A DNA stretch of 64,000 nt from Arthrobacter liuii (lineage in GTDB: Bacteria > Actinomycetota > Actinomycetes > Actinomycetales > Micrococcaceae), in assembly GCF_014639275.1 (NCBI RefSeq), contig NZ_BMFW01000009.1, forward strand, positions 1 to 64,000, read 5' to 3'. The notes under the pieces are model-generated. The model did not search any database. It saw only the letters and a list, made by a program, of their open reading frames with translations, and was not told where the DNA came from. Positions 1-7,648 of this stretch are shown here, in pieces; within the stretch, counting starts at the first letter, position 1; the number at the start of each line of letters is the position of its first letter. Made by a program: the position numbers and the translations under genes.

Positions 1-317
1 GAGACGGCGTGGCCTGCGTCGGTGAGTTTGGCCGAGACGGTGTCTGATGCCTGGTGCAGGCTGTCGCCGGCGGAGTGCATGGCGTCGGTGGTGTGGCCGG
101 TGCCGGCAGTGGTGGTGTGGTGGACGTTGGTGGTGGCGGTGTCTGCTGCGCCCATGATTTTCTCCTTCACCCCGGTCATTGCGTCGCGGACTTTGTCGGT
201 TTGGCGGTGGACGATGTTGGACGGGGTGACTTTGTCGGCCACGGCGTCAACGTTGGTGCCCAGGCGTGCCCGGGTGGCTTCTATGTCTGCGCGGATGGCA
301 TCGGGGTTTTCGCTCAT
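1..317 (-). CDS. DUF3618-domain protein, C-terminus cut by window edge
   Basis: The start codon is ATG at 317 and the reading frame runs open to the window edge, giving at least 105 residues. The N-terminus MSENPDAIRADIEATRARLG is the typical DUF3618 opening, an Asp-Ile-Glu-x-Thr-Arg helix. It is followed by a long amphipathic region rich in Ala, Asp, Thr and His with repeated Asp-Ala-Met/Ser-Ala patterns, similar to LEA-like helices. Members of this family usually carry a C-terminal membrane helix, which would lie outside the window. The start overlaps the stop of the preceding holin-like gene in an ATGA arrangement, so the three genes here are probably one transcript. The biochemical role is unknown; the family sits with envelope and stress genes in actinobacteria. 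Confidence 0.85.
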   Translation of the reverse strand, partial: MSENPDAIRADIEATRARLGTNVDAVADKVTPSNIVHRQTDKVRDAMTGVKEKIMGAADTATTNVHHTTTAGTGHTTDAMHSAGDSLHQASDTVSAKLTDAGHAV

Positions 318-745
318 CGGTTTACCTCACCTGGTTTTAGGGTTGGGGGAATTCCTGAGAGGGTTTCGCCGGTTTGGGGCAGGCCCTTGATCTGTTTGAG
401 TTCCTTGCGGCCGATCGAGGCCAGGACTGCGGCGATGATGGCCCAGATCACGGCGACGATCAGCGCGGCCCAGCCCAGGGCCATGATGGCGCCCAGGGCC
501 CACATCAGGGCCAGGGAGAGGAAGATCAGGACGAAGTGTCCGCCCACGCCGGCGCCGGCGAGCATGCCGGCGCCTTTGCCTGCGCGGGTGGTTGTTTGCT
601 TGAGTTCGGCCTTGGCGAGTTCGACTTCCTGGCGCATCAGGGTGGACAGGTCGCGGGTCACGTCTCCGAGCAGTTCACCGATTGAGGCGTTGTCCGCTTT
701 GACGTGCGCCGCGCTGGGCGGCGGCTCGGGAATCTGGCTACTCAT
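314..745 (-). CDS. Holin-X / phage-holin-3-6 family small membrane protein
   Basis: This 143-residue protein has a soluble N-terminal helix (about residues 20-55) containing a Thr-Leu-Met-Arg-Gln-Glu-Val-Glu-Leu-Ala-Lys-Ala-Glu pattern. Two hydrophobic segments follow (about 65-90 and 95-115), then a short charged tail. That is the layout of the actinobacterial Holin-X (PF07332) family. Despite the name, these proteins are chromosomal and are not evidence of a prophage. I chose ATG at 745, which overlaps the upstream stop by one base (TGATG); a GTG at 748 is the alternative. The gene is translationally coupled to the LEA-like gene upstream and to the DUF3618 gene downstream. The molecular function is not established. 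Confidence 0.85.
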   Translation of the reverse strand: MSSQIPEPPPSAAHVKADNASIGELLGDVTRDLSTLMRQEVELAKAELKQTTTRAGKGAGMLAGAGVGGHFVLIFLSLALMWALGAIMALGWAALIVAVIWAIIAAVLASIGRKELKQIKGLPQTGETLSGIPPTLKPGEVNR

Positions 746-1719
746 CACAACCCACCCGTCTGGCCGCCCCGGGTGCGGTCCTGGGTGAAGGGATCGTTTG
801 CCATCGGATCGTCGGCGAGGGCGCGGTCACGCAGGGGGTCGTTGGAGAACTGGTTCCCTGACCAGGGTTCCTCCACCAGTTGCGGGCTGTCGAGGCCACT
901 GGCCGGCCCTGCGGCCTCGGGATAGCTGCTGCCCGGAGCCCCGCCGTCGTAGCCGGCCGTGGTAGTGGCCGGGCCGGGGAGCTGGACCGGCGGGGGCGGA
1001 ACCGTCCCACCGGCAACGGGATATGACTGGTTGTACTGGTCACCGTAAGTGGTGCCGGAGTACTGGCCGGACAGGCCAGCCGCGCCGGTGCCGGCAGGGG
1101 CATTGGCGGATGTTTCGGGGGCGCCTGCGGTGAGGCCGCGGGTGAGGCGTCCGGCCAGGACACCGGCGCCGGCGGCGAGGAGCAGGAACGTTCCGGGACG
1201 GTTGCGGGCGAACCGCTGGACCTCGTTCAGGAGGTCACCGGGCTCCCGGTTTTCCAGCCAGGATGCGACCGAGGAGGTTCGCTCGGCTGCCTGCCGGACC
1301 AGGTCGCTGGCCATGCCCTGCTGGTCCGGTGCGCTGGCCATGCTGTGCAGTTGGCTGGAGATGTTGCGGATGCCCTCGGCAGCCTTCTGCTGTTGGGTGC
1401 CTGCCTCGCTGGTCAGTCCCGACTTCGCCTGGTGCAGCAGGTCCTGGGCATTGGCCTTCGCTTCATGCGCCACGTTCGCGGCCTCACCCTTGGCAGTCTG
1501 GGCCACGTTCTGCGCGGACCCCGCGGCGGTACGGGCGACGTCGGCGGCTTCTTCCTTGGCTGCGTCCTTGCGCGACGAACCGGAGGTGTCAGCAGCCTGG
1601 CTGTCTCCGGAAAGGGGAGTGGCGGCTGATGGGAAGGTGGCGGGCTCCCGCTCGCCAGGGATTCCGGTATTGGCCGGGGGAGCCGTGTAGGGATCCGCGG
1701 GCCATTGGTTCTCTGTCAT
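745..1719 (-). CDS. LEA-like/low-complexity membrane-associated protein
   Basis: This 324-residue protein opens with a polar, Pro/Ala-rich N-terminus. Residues about 50-110 form an amphipathic Ala/Lys/Glu region with imperfect 11-residue periodicity (Asn-Val-Ala-x-x-Ala-Lys), as in late-embryogenesis-abundant-like helices. A second helical region around 110-165 follows. A short hydrophobic stretch near 175-190 (Thr-Phe-Leu-Leu-Leu-Ala-Ala-Gly-Ala-Gly) could anchor it to the membrane. The tail is disordered and rich in Gly, Pro, Tyr and Asp. The ATG at 1719 is preceded by a purine-rich GAAAGAGAG. It is the first gene of a three-gene operon with a holin-like protein and a DUF3618 protein. No enzymatic motif is visible. 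A role in envelope protection is an inference from composition and neighbours. Confidence 0.75.
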   Translation of the reverse strand: MTENQWPADPYTAPPANTGIPGEREPATFPSAATPLSGDSQAADTSGSSRKDAAKEEAADVARTAAGSAQNVAQTAKGEAANVAHEAKANAQDLLHQAKSGLTSEAGTQQQKAAEGIRNISSQLHSMASAPDQQGMASDLVRQAAERTSSVASWLENREPGDLLNEVQRFARNRPGTFLLLAAGAGVLAGRLTRGLTAGAPETSANAPAGTGAAGLSGQYSGTTYGDQYNQSYPVAGGTVPPPPVQLPGPATTTAGYDGGAPGSSYPEAAGPASGLDSPQLVEEPWSGNQFSNDPLRDRALADDPMANDPFTQDRTRGGQTGGL

Positions 1720-1809
1720 CTTCGCTCTCTTTCCAAGAAGGCCGGTTATTAATCAAGAACCAGCAATACTGGCCGTAAAATGATAAGCATGATTACTAAT
1801 AAAAGGTAA

Positions 1810-1834
1810 GTACCCTTGCTAGGCGAGTTATAAC
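1810..1834 (-). promoter_or_regulatory. Candidate SigB/SigF-type promoter for the LEA/holin/DUF3618 operon
   Basis: On the minus strand, GTTA is followed after exactly 15 bases by GGGTAC. This closely matches the actinobacterial SigF/SigB consensus GTTT-N14-16-GGGTA. It lies about 90 bases before the ATG at 1719. A SigB/F-class sigma factor gene is 2 kb away, at 3796. The assignment is by motif only. Confidence 0.5.
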
Positions 1835-1904
1835 CGTTCCAAAAAATGTCAGCCGGATGGCGAGGGCCTGCCCGGTCGCAACGAAGTGGAAAGTGGTGGG
1901 AAAC

Positions 1905-2558
1905 GTGGACACAGCTCCATGGGTATGGGTGGTAGTTGCCGTTGTTGTAGTGGCGCTGATCGTGCTGCTTCTTCTGGCCGGTGGAAGGCGCCGGAAGGCA
2001 ATGCAGGAGAAGCGGGACCGGGAGCACCGCGAAAAGGCGGCCGAGATACGGCGTGAAGCCGAAAATATGGAAATCGACGCCCGCGAACGGGAGGCCAAGG
2101 CCATTCGGGCGCGTGCCGACGCCGAACAGGCCCAGGTTGATGCGGCGCGGCTCCGGCAGGAAGCTGAACAGCGCAGCCAGGAGGCCCAGTCCCTGAGGGG
2201 CGACGTGGCCAGCCATGCCAGGAAGGCGGACGAGCTCGATCCGGACGTCGGAAGGGATGGCAGCCCGCGCGACCACCGGGAGGTTCATGAGGGCCGGCAG
2301 GTGCAGGCCGACGGTGCCGTCCGTAACGGGCGTGGGCCGTCCAACGTCGGTCCCGGCCAGGAGGCTGGCCGGCAGGCGGAGTACGTGGACGGCGGACATG
2401 CCGACGTCGGGCAGGGCCACGGGAGCCGTGAACCTCTCGCGGGTGACGCCGGGACAAGCATCCCGGAAGCCGAACCACGGAGGCGTCAGTCCGACGCCAC
2501 GGACACCGCCGCGGGGCATGATGTGCGCGACGAGGGAAACCCGCGCACCGGCATCTGA
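1905..2558 (+). CDS. Membrane-anchored coiled-coil protein of unknown function
   Basis: With the GTG start at 1905 the protein has 217 residues. It begins Met-Asp-Thr-Ala-Pro-Trp and runs straight into one strongly hydrophobic helix (about residues 5-26) rich in Val. A highly charged Arg/Glu/Ala helical region (about 30-100) predicts a coiled coil with repeated Glu-Ala-Glu and Arg-Ala-Asp-Ala-Glu steps. The C-terminal half is polar and disordered, rich in Gly, Asp and Arg. Other in-frame starts exist at 1857 (ATG), 1893 and 1896 (GTG). I prefer 1905 because a GGTGGGA lies just upstream and the resulting N-terminus looks like an uncleaved signal anchor. It is a single gene convergent with the epimerase downstream. 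No function is recognised. Confidence 0.6.
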   Translation: MDTAPWVWVVVAVVVVALIVLLLLAGGRRRKAMQEKRDREHREKAAEIRREAENMEIDAREREAKAIRARADAEQAQVDAARLRQEAEQRSQEAQSLRGDVASHARKADELDPDVGRDGSPRDHREVHEGRQVQADGAVRNGRGPSNVGPGQEAGRQAEYVDGGHADVGQGHGSREPLAGDAGTSIPEAEPRRRQSDATDTAAGHDVRDEGNPRTGI

Positions 2559-2604
2559 GGCTGGTGGTCCGGTGCCGGCATAGTCGCCGCTGCTAAGACC
2601 GCTG

Positions 2605-3648
2605 CTAGGGCCGGCGCCGGGGCCTTAGGACGGGGGAAGGGTGAACCCCTTCCCCCGTTCCCATGCCCGCGAGAAGTTCCTTGACGGCGTCGATCGATGA
2701 CACTCTTGGTTCCCACCCCAGAATCCGCCGGGCACGGCCAGTGTCCATGATGGGCACGCCGGCGGCCATCTCCACCCATCCTGAATCCGTGGGCTGAACC
2801 CGTGCCCGCCAGGTCAGGTCCACAACTGTGTGGAGGAGCCGCATGGGGATGGGGAGGATTCTCCTGGCACCAAGGATGCGGGCCAGTACCTGGGGAGTTA
2901 GGACGGGTTCGGCAGCGATGTTGAACGCGCCGCTGGCACGCTGGTCCACCACGCGCCAGTAGGCCTCTGCCACATCGTCCGCGTGGACCGCCTGGAAGAT
3001 CAGATTGTCCGGGAGGGGCAGCAGCGGAATCCAGGGCCTGCGCGGTACGAGCCGCGGAAAAAGGTGCCCCAGGAAATACCTGCCGATTTCACTCCCCGCT
3101 TTTCCCTGGAAGATGAGCGCGGGCCGCAACCTGGCAACGGAAATGGCTGGCTCTTTAGCCGCGAATCGGTCCAGGAGCCTTTCCTGCTCGGCTTTGTGGC
3201 GGCTGTAGTGTGAGCCGGCCATGCCTGTTGCCGGCCAGGACTCGTCCCTGCGCTGGTCCTTGCCCGCCTTGCTGTAGGCGCCCACCGAGGACGCGCAGAC
3301 AACCTGTTTCACGCCCACCTTGGCGGCGGCTGCCAAGACATTTTGCGTACCGGTGACATTGGTCCGGTGCAGGAGCGCCAAATTGCGGTTCGGCTGGATT
3401 TGCCAGGCCAGGTGCACCACGGCATCAACCCCGGCGAGCGCCGTCTCCAGCAAAGGCCTGTCCTGTTCCAGGCCCACATCCAGGGTGTGCCACTGCACGC
3501 CGCCGTAGGGCTCCGCGGACGTATCAGGCAGCCTGCGGCTGATTCCAACCAGTTGCAGGCTGCCGGGCTTTCGGGCGAGCTGGCCCTGCAGGTTGCGAAG
3601 CAGTGCTGTTCCGGCGTTTCCGCTGGCCCCGGTGATGGCGATGCGCAT
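2605..3648 (-). CDS. NAD-dependent epimerase/dehydratase family protein
   Basis: This 347-residue extended SDR begins with the Rossmann motif Gly-Ala-Ser-Gly-Asn-Ala-Gly (residues 7-13). It has an Asp near 57 for the adenine ribose and a Val-His-Leu-Ala-Trp stretch typical of nucleotide-sugar epimerases. Ser-Ser-Val-Gly-Ala-Tyr (about 118-123) and Tyr-Ser-Arg-His-Lys (about 147-151) form the Ser/Tyr-xxx-Lys catalytic set. The C-terminal half has the substrate-domain layout of WcaG/UDP-glucose-4-epimerase-like proteins. The substrate cannot be read from the sequence. It is monocistronic and divergent from the sigma factor gene across a 147-base gap. It is not adjacent to the heptose operon, so a role there as the missing HldD would be speculative. 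Confidence 0.85.
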   Translation of the reverse strand: MRIAITGASGNAGTALLRNLQGQLARKPGSLQLVGISRRLPDTSAEPYGGVQWHTLDVGLEQDRPLLETALAGVDAVVHLAWQIQPNRNLALLHRTNVTGTQNVLAAAAKVGVKQVVCASSVGAYSKAGKDQRRDESWPATGMAGSHYSRHKAEQERLLDRFAAKEPAISVARLRPALIFQGKAGSEIGRYFLGHLFPRLVPRRPWIPLLPLPDNLIFQAVHADDVAEAYWRVVDQRASGAFNIAAEPVLTPQVLARILGARRILPIPMRLLHTVVDLTWRARVQPTDSGWVEMAAGVPIMDTGRARRILGWEPRVSSIDAVKELLAGMGTGEGVHPSPVLRPRRRP

Positions 3649-3795
3649 GACAAAGACTCCTTGGCGGGTTGGTCTGGGTGCCGGTTAACCCCGAGCCTAC
3701 AGCGGAGGAGGATTGTTTTATAAGCAACCTTATGATTTGCTGCTTCTAAGTCTTGCCGCAGGCTTTCGGAACCAGACCGAGGGAAACCAACACTC

Positions 3796-4755
3796 ATGCC
3801 CGAATCCTTTGCCACGCTCGCCGTTGAAGCTGCGCCTGTCCACGATCAACAGCCGGAACCGACACAACAACCGGCTCCTCCCGCCACGTCAGGGCGGCTG
3901 CGGGAGACGTTCGAAAACGACCTGGTCCTCCGGTACCTGGACCTCGCCGAAGCCCTGGCTGCGCGGTTTGAGGCCCGCGGCAGGGAGCGGGCGGACCTGA
4001 ACCAGGTGGCCTACTTGGGCCTGGTGAAGGCAGCCCGCGGTTTCGACCAGGCCAAGGGGGAGAGTTTTCCTGCCTATGCGGCACCCACCATCACCGGCGA
4101 ACTCAAGCGGTACCTTCGCGACCGGACGTGGGTTGTCCGTCCGCCGCGCCATATCCAGGATTTAAGGACCCGGTTGTTCCGGGCCGAGCCGGAGTTGACC
4201 CAGTCGCTTGGCCGGAATCCCAGCGTGGCGGAACTCGCCGGCGAGCTGGAGACCGACCCGGCTGACGTGCAGGAGGCTATTTCGGCGTCCAGCAGCATGC
4301 ACCCGGACTCCCTCGACGCGGTCAACCCGAACTCGGACGCACCCTCCATCGGCGAGGTGCTGGCCTGCCCGGAGACTCCGCTGGAGCGGCTTGAAGAGCT
4401 CGCCTGCCTCCGTGATGCCATGCAGGACCTCGACGACTCTGACCGCGAACTCCTGTACCGGCGCTACTTCTGCGAGGAAACACAAGTGCAGTTGGGGAAG
4501 CGGTTGGGAATGTCCCAGATGCAGGTGTCCCGCCGCCTGGCCAAGGTGTTGGTGGAACTGCAGCGCCGGCTGGAGGCAAGTGCCCATTTCGGGGACACGG
4601 AGGCCGCAGCCGGCAACGGAACGTCAACGCGCGTTGGGTTGGCGGAACGCCGGCCCGGGACGGTTGCGCCGTTCCGCCAGGCTAGGAGCGCTGGAACCCC
4701 CGGCATGTCCGGCAAGGGAACCGGCCGCTGCCTCGGCGGTACAAGAAGCAGGTAG
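3796..4755 (+). CDS. RNA polymerase sigma factor, SigB/SigF/SigG subfamily
   Basis: This 319-residue sigma-70 family protein lacks region 1.1. Region 2 (about residues 45-115) contains the Asp-Leu-Asn-Gln-Val-Ala-Tyr-Leu-Gly-Leu core and the Phe-x-x-Tyr-Ala-x-Pro-Thr-Ile-x-Gly-Glu-Leu-Lys-Arg segment that marks the general-stress (SigB/F/G) group. Region 3 spans about 120-185, and region 4 with its helix-turn-helix about 205-255 (Thr-Gln-Val-Gln-Leu-Gly-Lys-Arg-Leu-Gly-Met-Ser). A tail of about 60 residues rich in Arg, Gly and Thr follows and looks disordered. No anti-sigma or anti-anti-sigma gene is adjacent, unlike the classical rsbVW-sigB arrangement. Two promoters of the matching GTTN-N15/16-GGGTAC form occur in this window (near 1810 and 45487), so at least part of its regulon could be local. 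Confidence 0.9.
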   Translation: MPESFATLAVEAAPVHDQQPEPTQQPAPPATSGRLRETFENDLVLRYLDLAEALAARFEARGRERADLNQVAYLGLVKAARGFDQAKGESFPAYAAPTITGELKRYLRDRTWVVRPPRHIQDLRTRLFRAEPELTQSLGRNPSVAELAGELETDPADVQEAISASSSMHPDSLDAVNPNSDAPSIGEVLACPETPLERLEELACLRDAMQDLDDSDRELLYRRYFCEETQVQLGKRLGMSQMQVSRRLAKVLVELQRRLEASAHFGDTEAAAGNGTSTRVGLAERRPGTVAPFRQARSAGTPGMSGKGTGRCLGGTRSR

Positions 4756-4765
4756 GGCCCCTACC
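4751..4765. promoter_or_regulatory. 15-bp perfect palindrome at the end of the sigma factor gene
   Basis: GGTAGGGCCCCTACC is a perfect palindrome around a single centre base, and it overlaps the TAG stop of the sigma gene. A further GGTAG half-site follows at 4771. No T-run follows, so it is a poor intrinsic terminator. An operator is possible but unsupported. The rest of the 237-base gap up to the heptose operon shows no gene or clear promoter. Confidence 0.3.
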
Positions 4766-4992
4766 ACTGCGGTAGCGGAGCCGCGCGCATTCGCATGGGA
4801 CGACGGCGTGCAGCCGGTTCAGTGGCGCCCGGACATCATGCCGAGCTGGCTTTTTGGGCGGAGTCCGGGAAGAACAGCTGCAGTCACGGAATTCGTATCT
4901 TGCCTGCTCAAGGCCCCACCGGAGCCCGCTCCTGCAGCCGAAACAGCCCAACGCCGTGTTTAGGAGAAGCAGCAAGAGGGAACAGGTTGATT

Positions 4993-5529
4993 ATGGAAAG
5001 CTCTGAAACCTCCAAGCTCCGGGCTGTCCTGTTCGACCGGGACGGGACCCTGGTGGTCGATGTGCCCTACAACGGGGATCCCGGCAAGGTGCGGCCGGTG
5101 GCCGGTGCCAAGGCAGTGCTCGACAGCCTGCGGGCAGATGGTATGGCCACGGGTGTGATCACCAACCAGTCGGGTATTGCCCGCGGCCTTATCACGGCTG
5201 AAGACGTGGCAAAAGTCAACGCCCGGGTGGAAGAACTGCTGGGACCGTTCGATGTGTGGGAGGTCTGCCCCCACTCGGAACAGGACGGCTGCGCCTGCCG
5301 CAAGCCCGCTCCCGGCATGGTCCACAGTGCCTGCCGCAAACTGGGGATCTCCGAATCTGAAGCCGCCCTGATTGGCGATATCGGCGCCGACGTGGGGGCT
5401 GCCGAAGCCGCGGGTGCTACTGGAGTCCTGGTGCCCACCCCCGTTACCCGTACCGAGGAGGTAGGGGCAGCGCGGCTGGTCGCCCCGGACTTGGCGTCCG
5501 CCGTCGGCCTGCTGCAGGGGACGCCCTGA
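4993..5529 (+). CDS. gmhB: D-glycero-D-manno-heptose 1,7-bisphosphate phosphatase (HAD-IIIA)
   Basis: This 178-residue HAD phosphatase has the Asp-Arg-Asp-Gly-Thr nucleophile motif (about residues 14-18) and motif II Thr-Asn-Gln-Ser-Gly-Ile. It also has the Cys-x-His...Cys-x-Cys zinc loop (about 91-107) and Gly-Asp-Ile-Gly-Ala-Asp as motif IV. The zinc loop plus this length is the GmhB signature. GmhB removes the C7 phosphate from heptose 1,7-bisphosphate before nucleotidyl transfer. The ATG at 4993 is chosen. An in-frame TTG at 4987 has better spacing to the upstream AGAGGGA and is a real alternative. It is the first gene of a nine-gene operon, and its stop overlaps the next start as TGATG. 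The histidinol-phosphatase branch of the family is less likely given gmhA and hldE downstream. Confidence 0.88.
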   Translation: MESSETSKLRAVLFDRDGTLVVDVPYNGDPGKVRPVAGAKAVLDSLRADGMATGVITNQSGIARGLITAEDVAKVNARVEELLGPFDVWEVCPHSEQDGCACRKPAPGMVHSACRKLGISESEAALIGDIGADVGAAEAAGATGVLVPTPVTRTEEVGAARLVAPDLASAVGLLQGTP

Positions 5530-6617
5530 TGGGGCGCGTCCTGGTGGCCCGGCTGGACAGCATGGGCGATGTCCTGCTGACCGGTCCGGCTGTCCGCGCG
5601 GTGGCCAACGGCCGCTCCCAGCACGGCGGCAGCACGAACCATGTGGTGATGCTGTGCGGCCGGCAGGGTGAAGCCGCCGCCGCCATGCTCCAGGGGGCCG
5701 CCGAGGTCTACAGCTGGGACAGCCCCTGGATCATGAACCCGGCGCCCCGGATGACAGGCCCCCACGCTGACAGGCTGATCGAATACGTCCGCAATTCCCG
5801 CATCACCGAAGCCGTCATCCTCACCTCCTTCCACCAGTCGCCGCTGCCGCTGGCATTGTTGCTGCGGCTGGCAGGCGTTGAGAGGATCACCGGCGCCTCC
5901 ACCGATTACGCCGGCTCGCTGCTTGACGTGAGGCTGAAACCGGGGGAGGACTTCCCCGAGGACCAGCCCGAAGCGGAACGGGCGCTCGGCATCGCCGAGG
6001 CCGCAGGCTTCCGGCTTCCGCCCGGTGACGACGGAAAGCTTCACCTCAACTCCGTCCCTGACGTGACGGACCTCGTGGGCGCGGAGCCCTACGTTGTGGT
6101 CCACCCGGGTGCAGCCGTTCCGGCCAGGGCCTGGCCCCCGCTGCACCATGCTGCCGCCGTCGAACTCCTCCAGGGTGCCGGGTACCGGGTGGTGGTCACC
6201 GGCGGCCCCGGCGAGAAGTCGCTGACCGCCACGGTGGCCGGCCCCTCCGCCCTTGACCTTGGCGGCCGCACCGACCTTCCCACCATGGCAGGCGTCATGG
6301 CGGGGGCTGATGCCGTGGTCAGCGGCAACACCGGCCCCGCCCACCTGGCAGCCGCGGTAGGCACACCCGTAGCGTGCCTGTTTTCCCCCGTCGTCCCGGC
6401 GATCCGCTGGGCGCCGTACGGCGTGCCCCTGGAACTCCTCGGGGACCAGAATGCGCCCTGCCGCATGTCACGCGCCCGGATTTGCCCTGTCCCCGGCCAC
6501 CCCTGCCTCGACTCGGTGTCGCCGGAGGAAGTGGTGGCGGCGGTGGAACGCCTGATCAGTGGAGTGAGCTCCTTCAGCACCCACGTCAGCACCCGTAGAA
6601 AGGCCCGCAACAGATGA
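5529..6617 (+). CDS. Glycosyltransferase family 9 (heptosyltransferase-like)
   Basis: This 362-residue GT-B fold protein of the ADP-heptose:LPS heptosyltransferase family begins with Val-Ala-Arg-Leu-Asp-Ser-Met-Gly-Asp-Val-Leu-Leu-Thr-Gly-Pro, the GT9 N-terminal signature including the catalytic-region Asp. The C-terminal donor domain has His-Pro-Gly-Ala-Ala (about 194-198), Thr-Gly-Gly-Pro-Gly-Glu, and Ser-Gly-Asn-Thr-Gly-Pro-Ala-His-Leu-Ala-Ala-Ala (about 258-269), typical of nucleotide-heptose binding. In Gram-negatives such enzymes build the LPS core. This organism should lack LPS, so the acceptor must be a different glycan, lipid or small molecule. The gene overlaps gmhB upstream (1 base) and the next glycosyltransferase (4 bases), tying it to the heptose donor pathway. 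Confidence 0.88.
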   Translation: MGRVLVARLDSMGDVLLTGPAVRAVANGRSQHGGSTNHVVMLCGRQGEAAAAMLQGAAEVYSWDSPWIMNPAPRMTGPHADRLIEYVRNSRITEAVILTSFHQSPLPLALLLRLAGVERITGASTDYAGSLLDVRLKPGEDFPEDQPEAERALGIAEAAGFRLPPGDDGKLHLNSVPDVTDLVGAEPYVVVHPGAAVPARAWPPLHHAAAVELLQGAGYRVVVTGGPGEKSLTATVAGPSALDLGGRTDLPTMAGVMAGADAVVSGNTGPAHLAAAVGTPVACLFSPVVPAIRWAPYGVPLELLGDQNAPCRMSRARICPVPGHPCLDSVSPEEVVAAVERLISGVSSFSTHVSTRRKARNR

Positions 6618-7648
6618 GAATCCTGCTCTGGCATGTCCACGGTTCCTGGACGGACGCCTTTGTCCGCGGCCGCCACGAGTACCTTCTTCCCGTCCTGCCC
6701 GCAGGTGGGGCTTGGGGACTGGGCCGCGCGGGCAGGGACTGGCCGGAATCAGTGCGGGAGGTGGACCTGGCGACGCTCGACGCCGACGCCGTGGACGCCG
6801 TCGTCCTTCAACGGCCCGAAGAGATCGACGAAGTGGCCGGCAGGCTGGGACGGGTGCCCGGCGTGGACCTCCCGGCGGTGTTCGTTGAGCACAACACTCC
6901 CAAAGGGAATTTCCCGAACACCCGCCACCCGCTCGCGGACCAGAGCAGCATCCCGGTGGTCCACGTAACCCATTTCAACCGGCTGGCCTGGGACAACGGC
7001 TCCGCCACCACCACGGTGGTTGAGCACGGCATTCCCGACCCCGGACAGCTATACACCGGCGAGCTCCCGGAACTGGGCGTGGTGGTCAACGAGCCCGTGC
7101 GGCGCGGAAGGGTCACGGGAACCGACCTGCTGCCCGCCTTCGCTTCCGTAGCGCCCCTGCAGGTGTTCGGCATGAAGACGGACGGCCTGGCGGCGGCTGC
7201 GGGTATTGAGGCGTCCCGGCTGGCTGCCAGGGGCGACCTGAAGACCCGGGAGCTGCACCGGGAGCTTGCCCGCTGCCGGGTCTACGTCCACCCGATGCGC
7301 TGGACCTCGCTTGGGCTGTCCCTTTTGGAAGCCATGCACCTGGGCATGCCGGTGGTGGTGCTTGCCACCACCGAGGCACCGCGGGCCGTACCGCCGGAGG
7401 CCGGCGCTGTTTCCGCAGACATCGACGAGCTGCTCCGCTGCGCGGAGCGGCTGGTTGCCAACCCGGAGGAAGCCCGACGGCGGGGACTCTCCGCCAGGGA
7501 GGCGGCGCTGGAGCGTTACGGCCTGGGCAAGTTCCAGGACCGCTGGGATGAGCTCCTGGCGGACCTGCGGAACCGTCCCCGGCACTCCGCCAACGAGCGG
7601 CCGGACGAGCGGATCCTCGTTCCGTCGCGGGAGAGGAACACCCCATGA
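6614..7648 (+). CDS. Glycosyltransferase (GT-B, GT4-like)
   Basis: This 344-residue protein has a GT-B C-terminal domain: Tyr-Val-His-Pro-Met-Arg-Trp-Thr-Ser-Leu-Gly-Leu-Ser-Leu-Leu-Glu-Ala-Met (about residues 220-237). That includes the E-x7-E-like donor-binding segment found in GT4 enzymes. Gly-Met-Pro-Val-Val follows. The N-terminal domain starts Met-Arg-Ile-Leu-Leu-Trp-His-Val-His-Gly-Ser-Trp and contains an unusual Glu-His-Asn-Thr-Pro-Lys-Gly segment near 95, likely acceptor-side. The donor and acceptor cannot be assigned from sequence. It overlaps its neighbours by 4 bases on both sides, so translation is coupled with the GT9 and with the following GT4 gene. A heptose or hexose donor is an inference from context. 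Confidence 0.82.
   Translation: MRILLWHVHGSWTDAFVRGRHEYLLPVLPAGGAWGLGRAGRDWPESVREVDLATLDADAVDAVVLQRPEEIDEVAGRLGRVPGVDLPAVFVEHNTPKGNFPNTRHPLADQSSIPVVHVTHFNRLAWDNGSATTTVVEHGIPDPGQLYTGELPELGVVVNEPVRRGRVTGTDLLPAFASVAPLQVFGMKTDGLAAAAGIEASRLAARGDLKTRELHRELARCRVYVHPMRWTSLGLSLLEAMHLGMPVVVLATTEAPRAVPPEAGAVSADIDELLRCAERLVANPEEARRRGLSAREAALERYGLGKFQDRWDELLADLRNRPRHSANERPDERILVPSRERNTP

Noticed and set aside
314..745. Holin-like gene as evidence of a prophage
   Set aside because: Holin-X proteins are common chromosomal genes in actinobacteria and no endolysin, integrase or structural phage gene is nearby.
2605..3648. Epimerase as the missing HldD of the heptose pathway
   Set aside because: It is on the opposite strand, separated by the sigma gene, and shows only general epimerase motifs; nothing specific to ADP-heptose 6-epimerase can be seen.
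5067..6344. 425-residue antisense frame across gmhB and GT9
   Set aside because: Covers parts of two well-supported genes, is rich in Gly/His/Arg and has no start signal.
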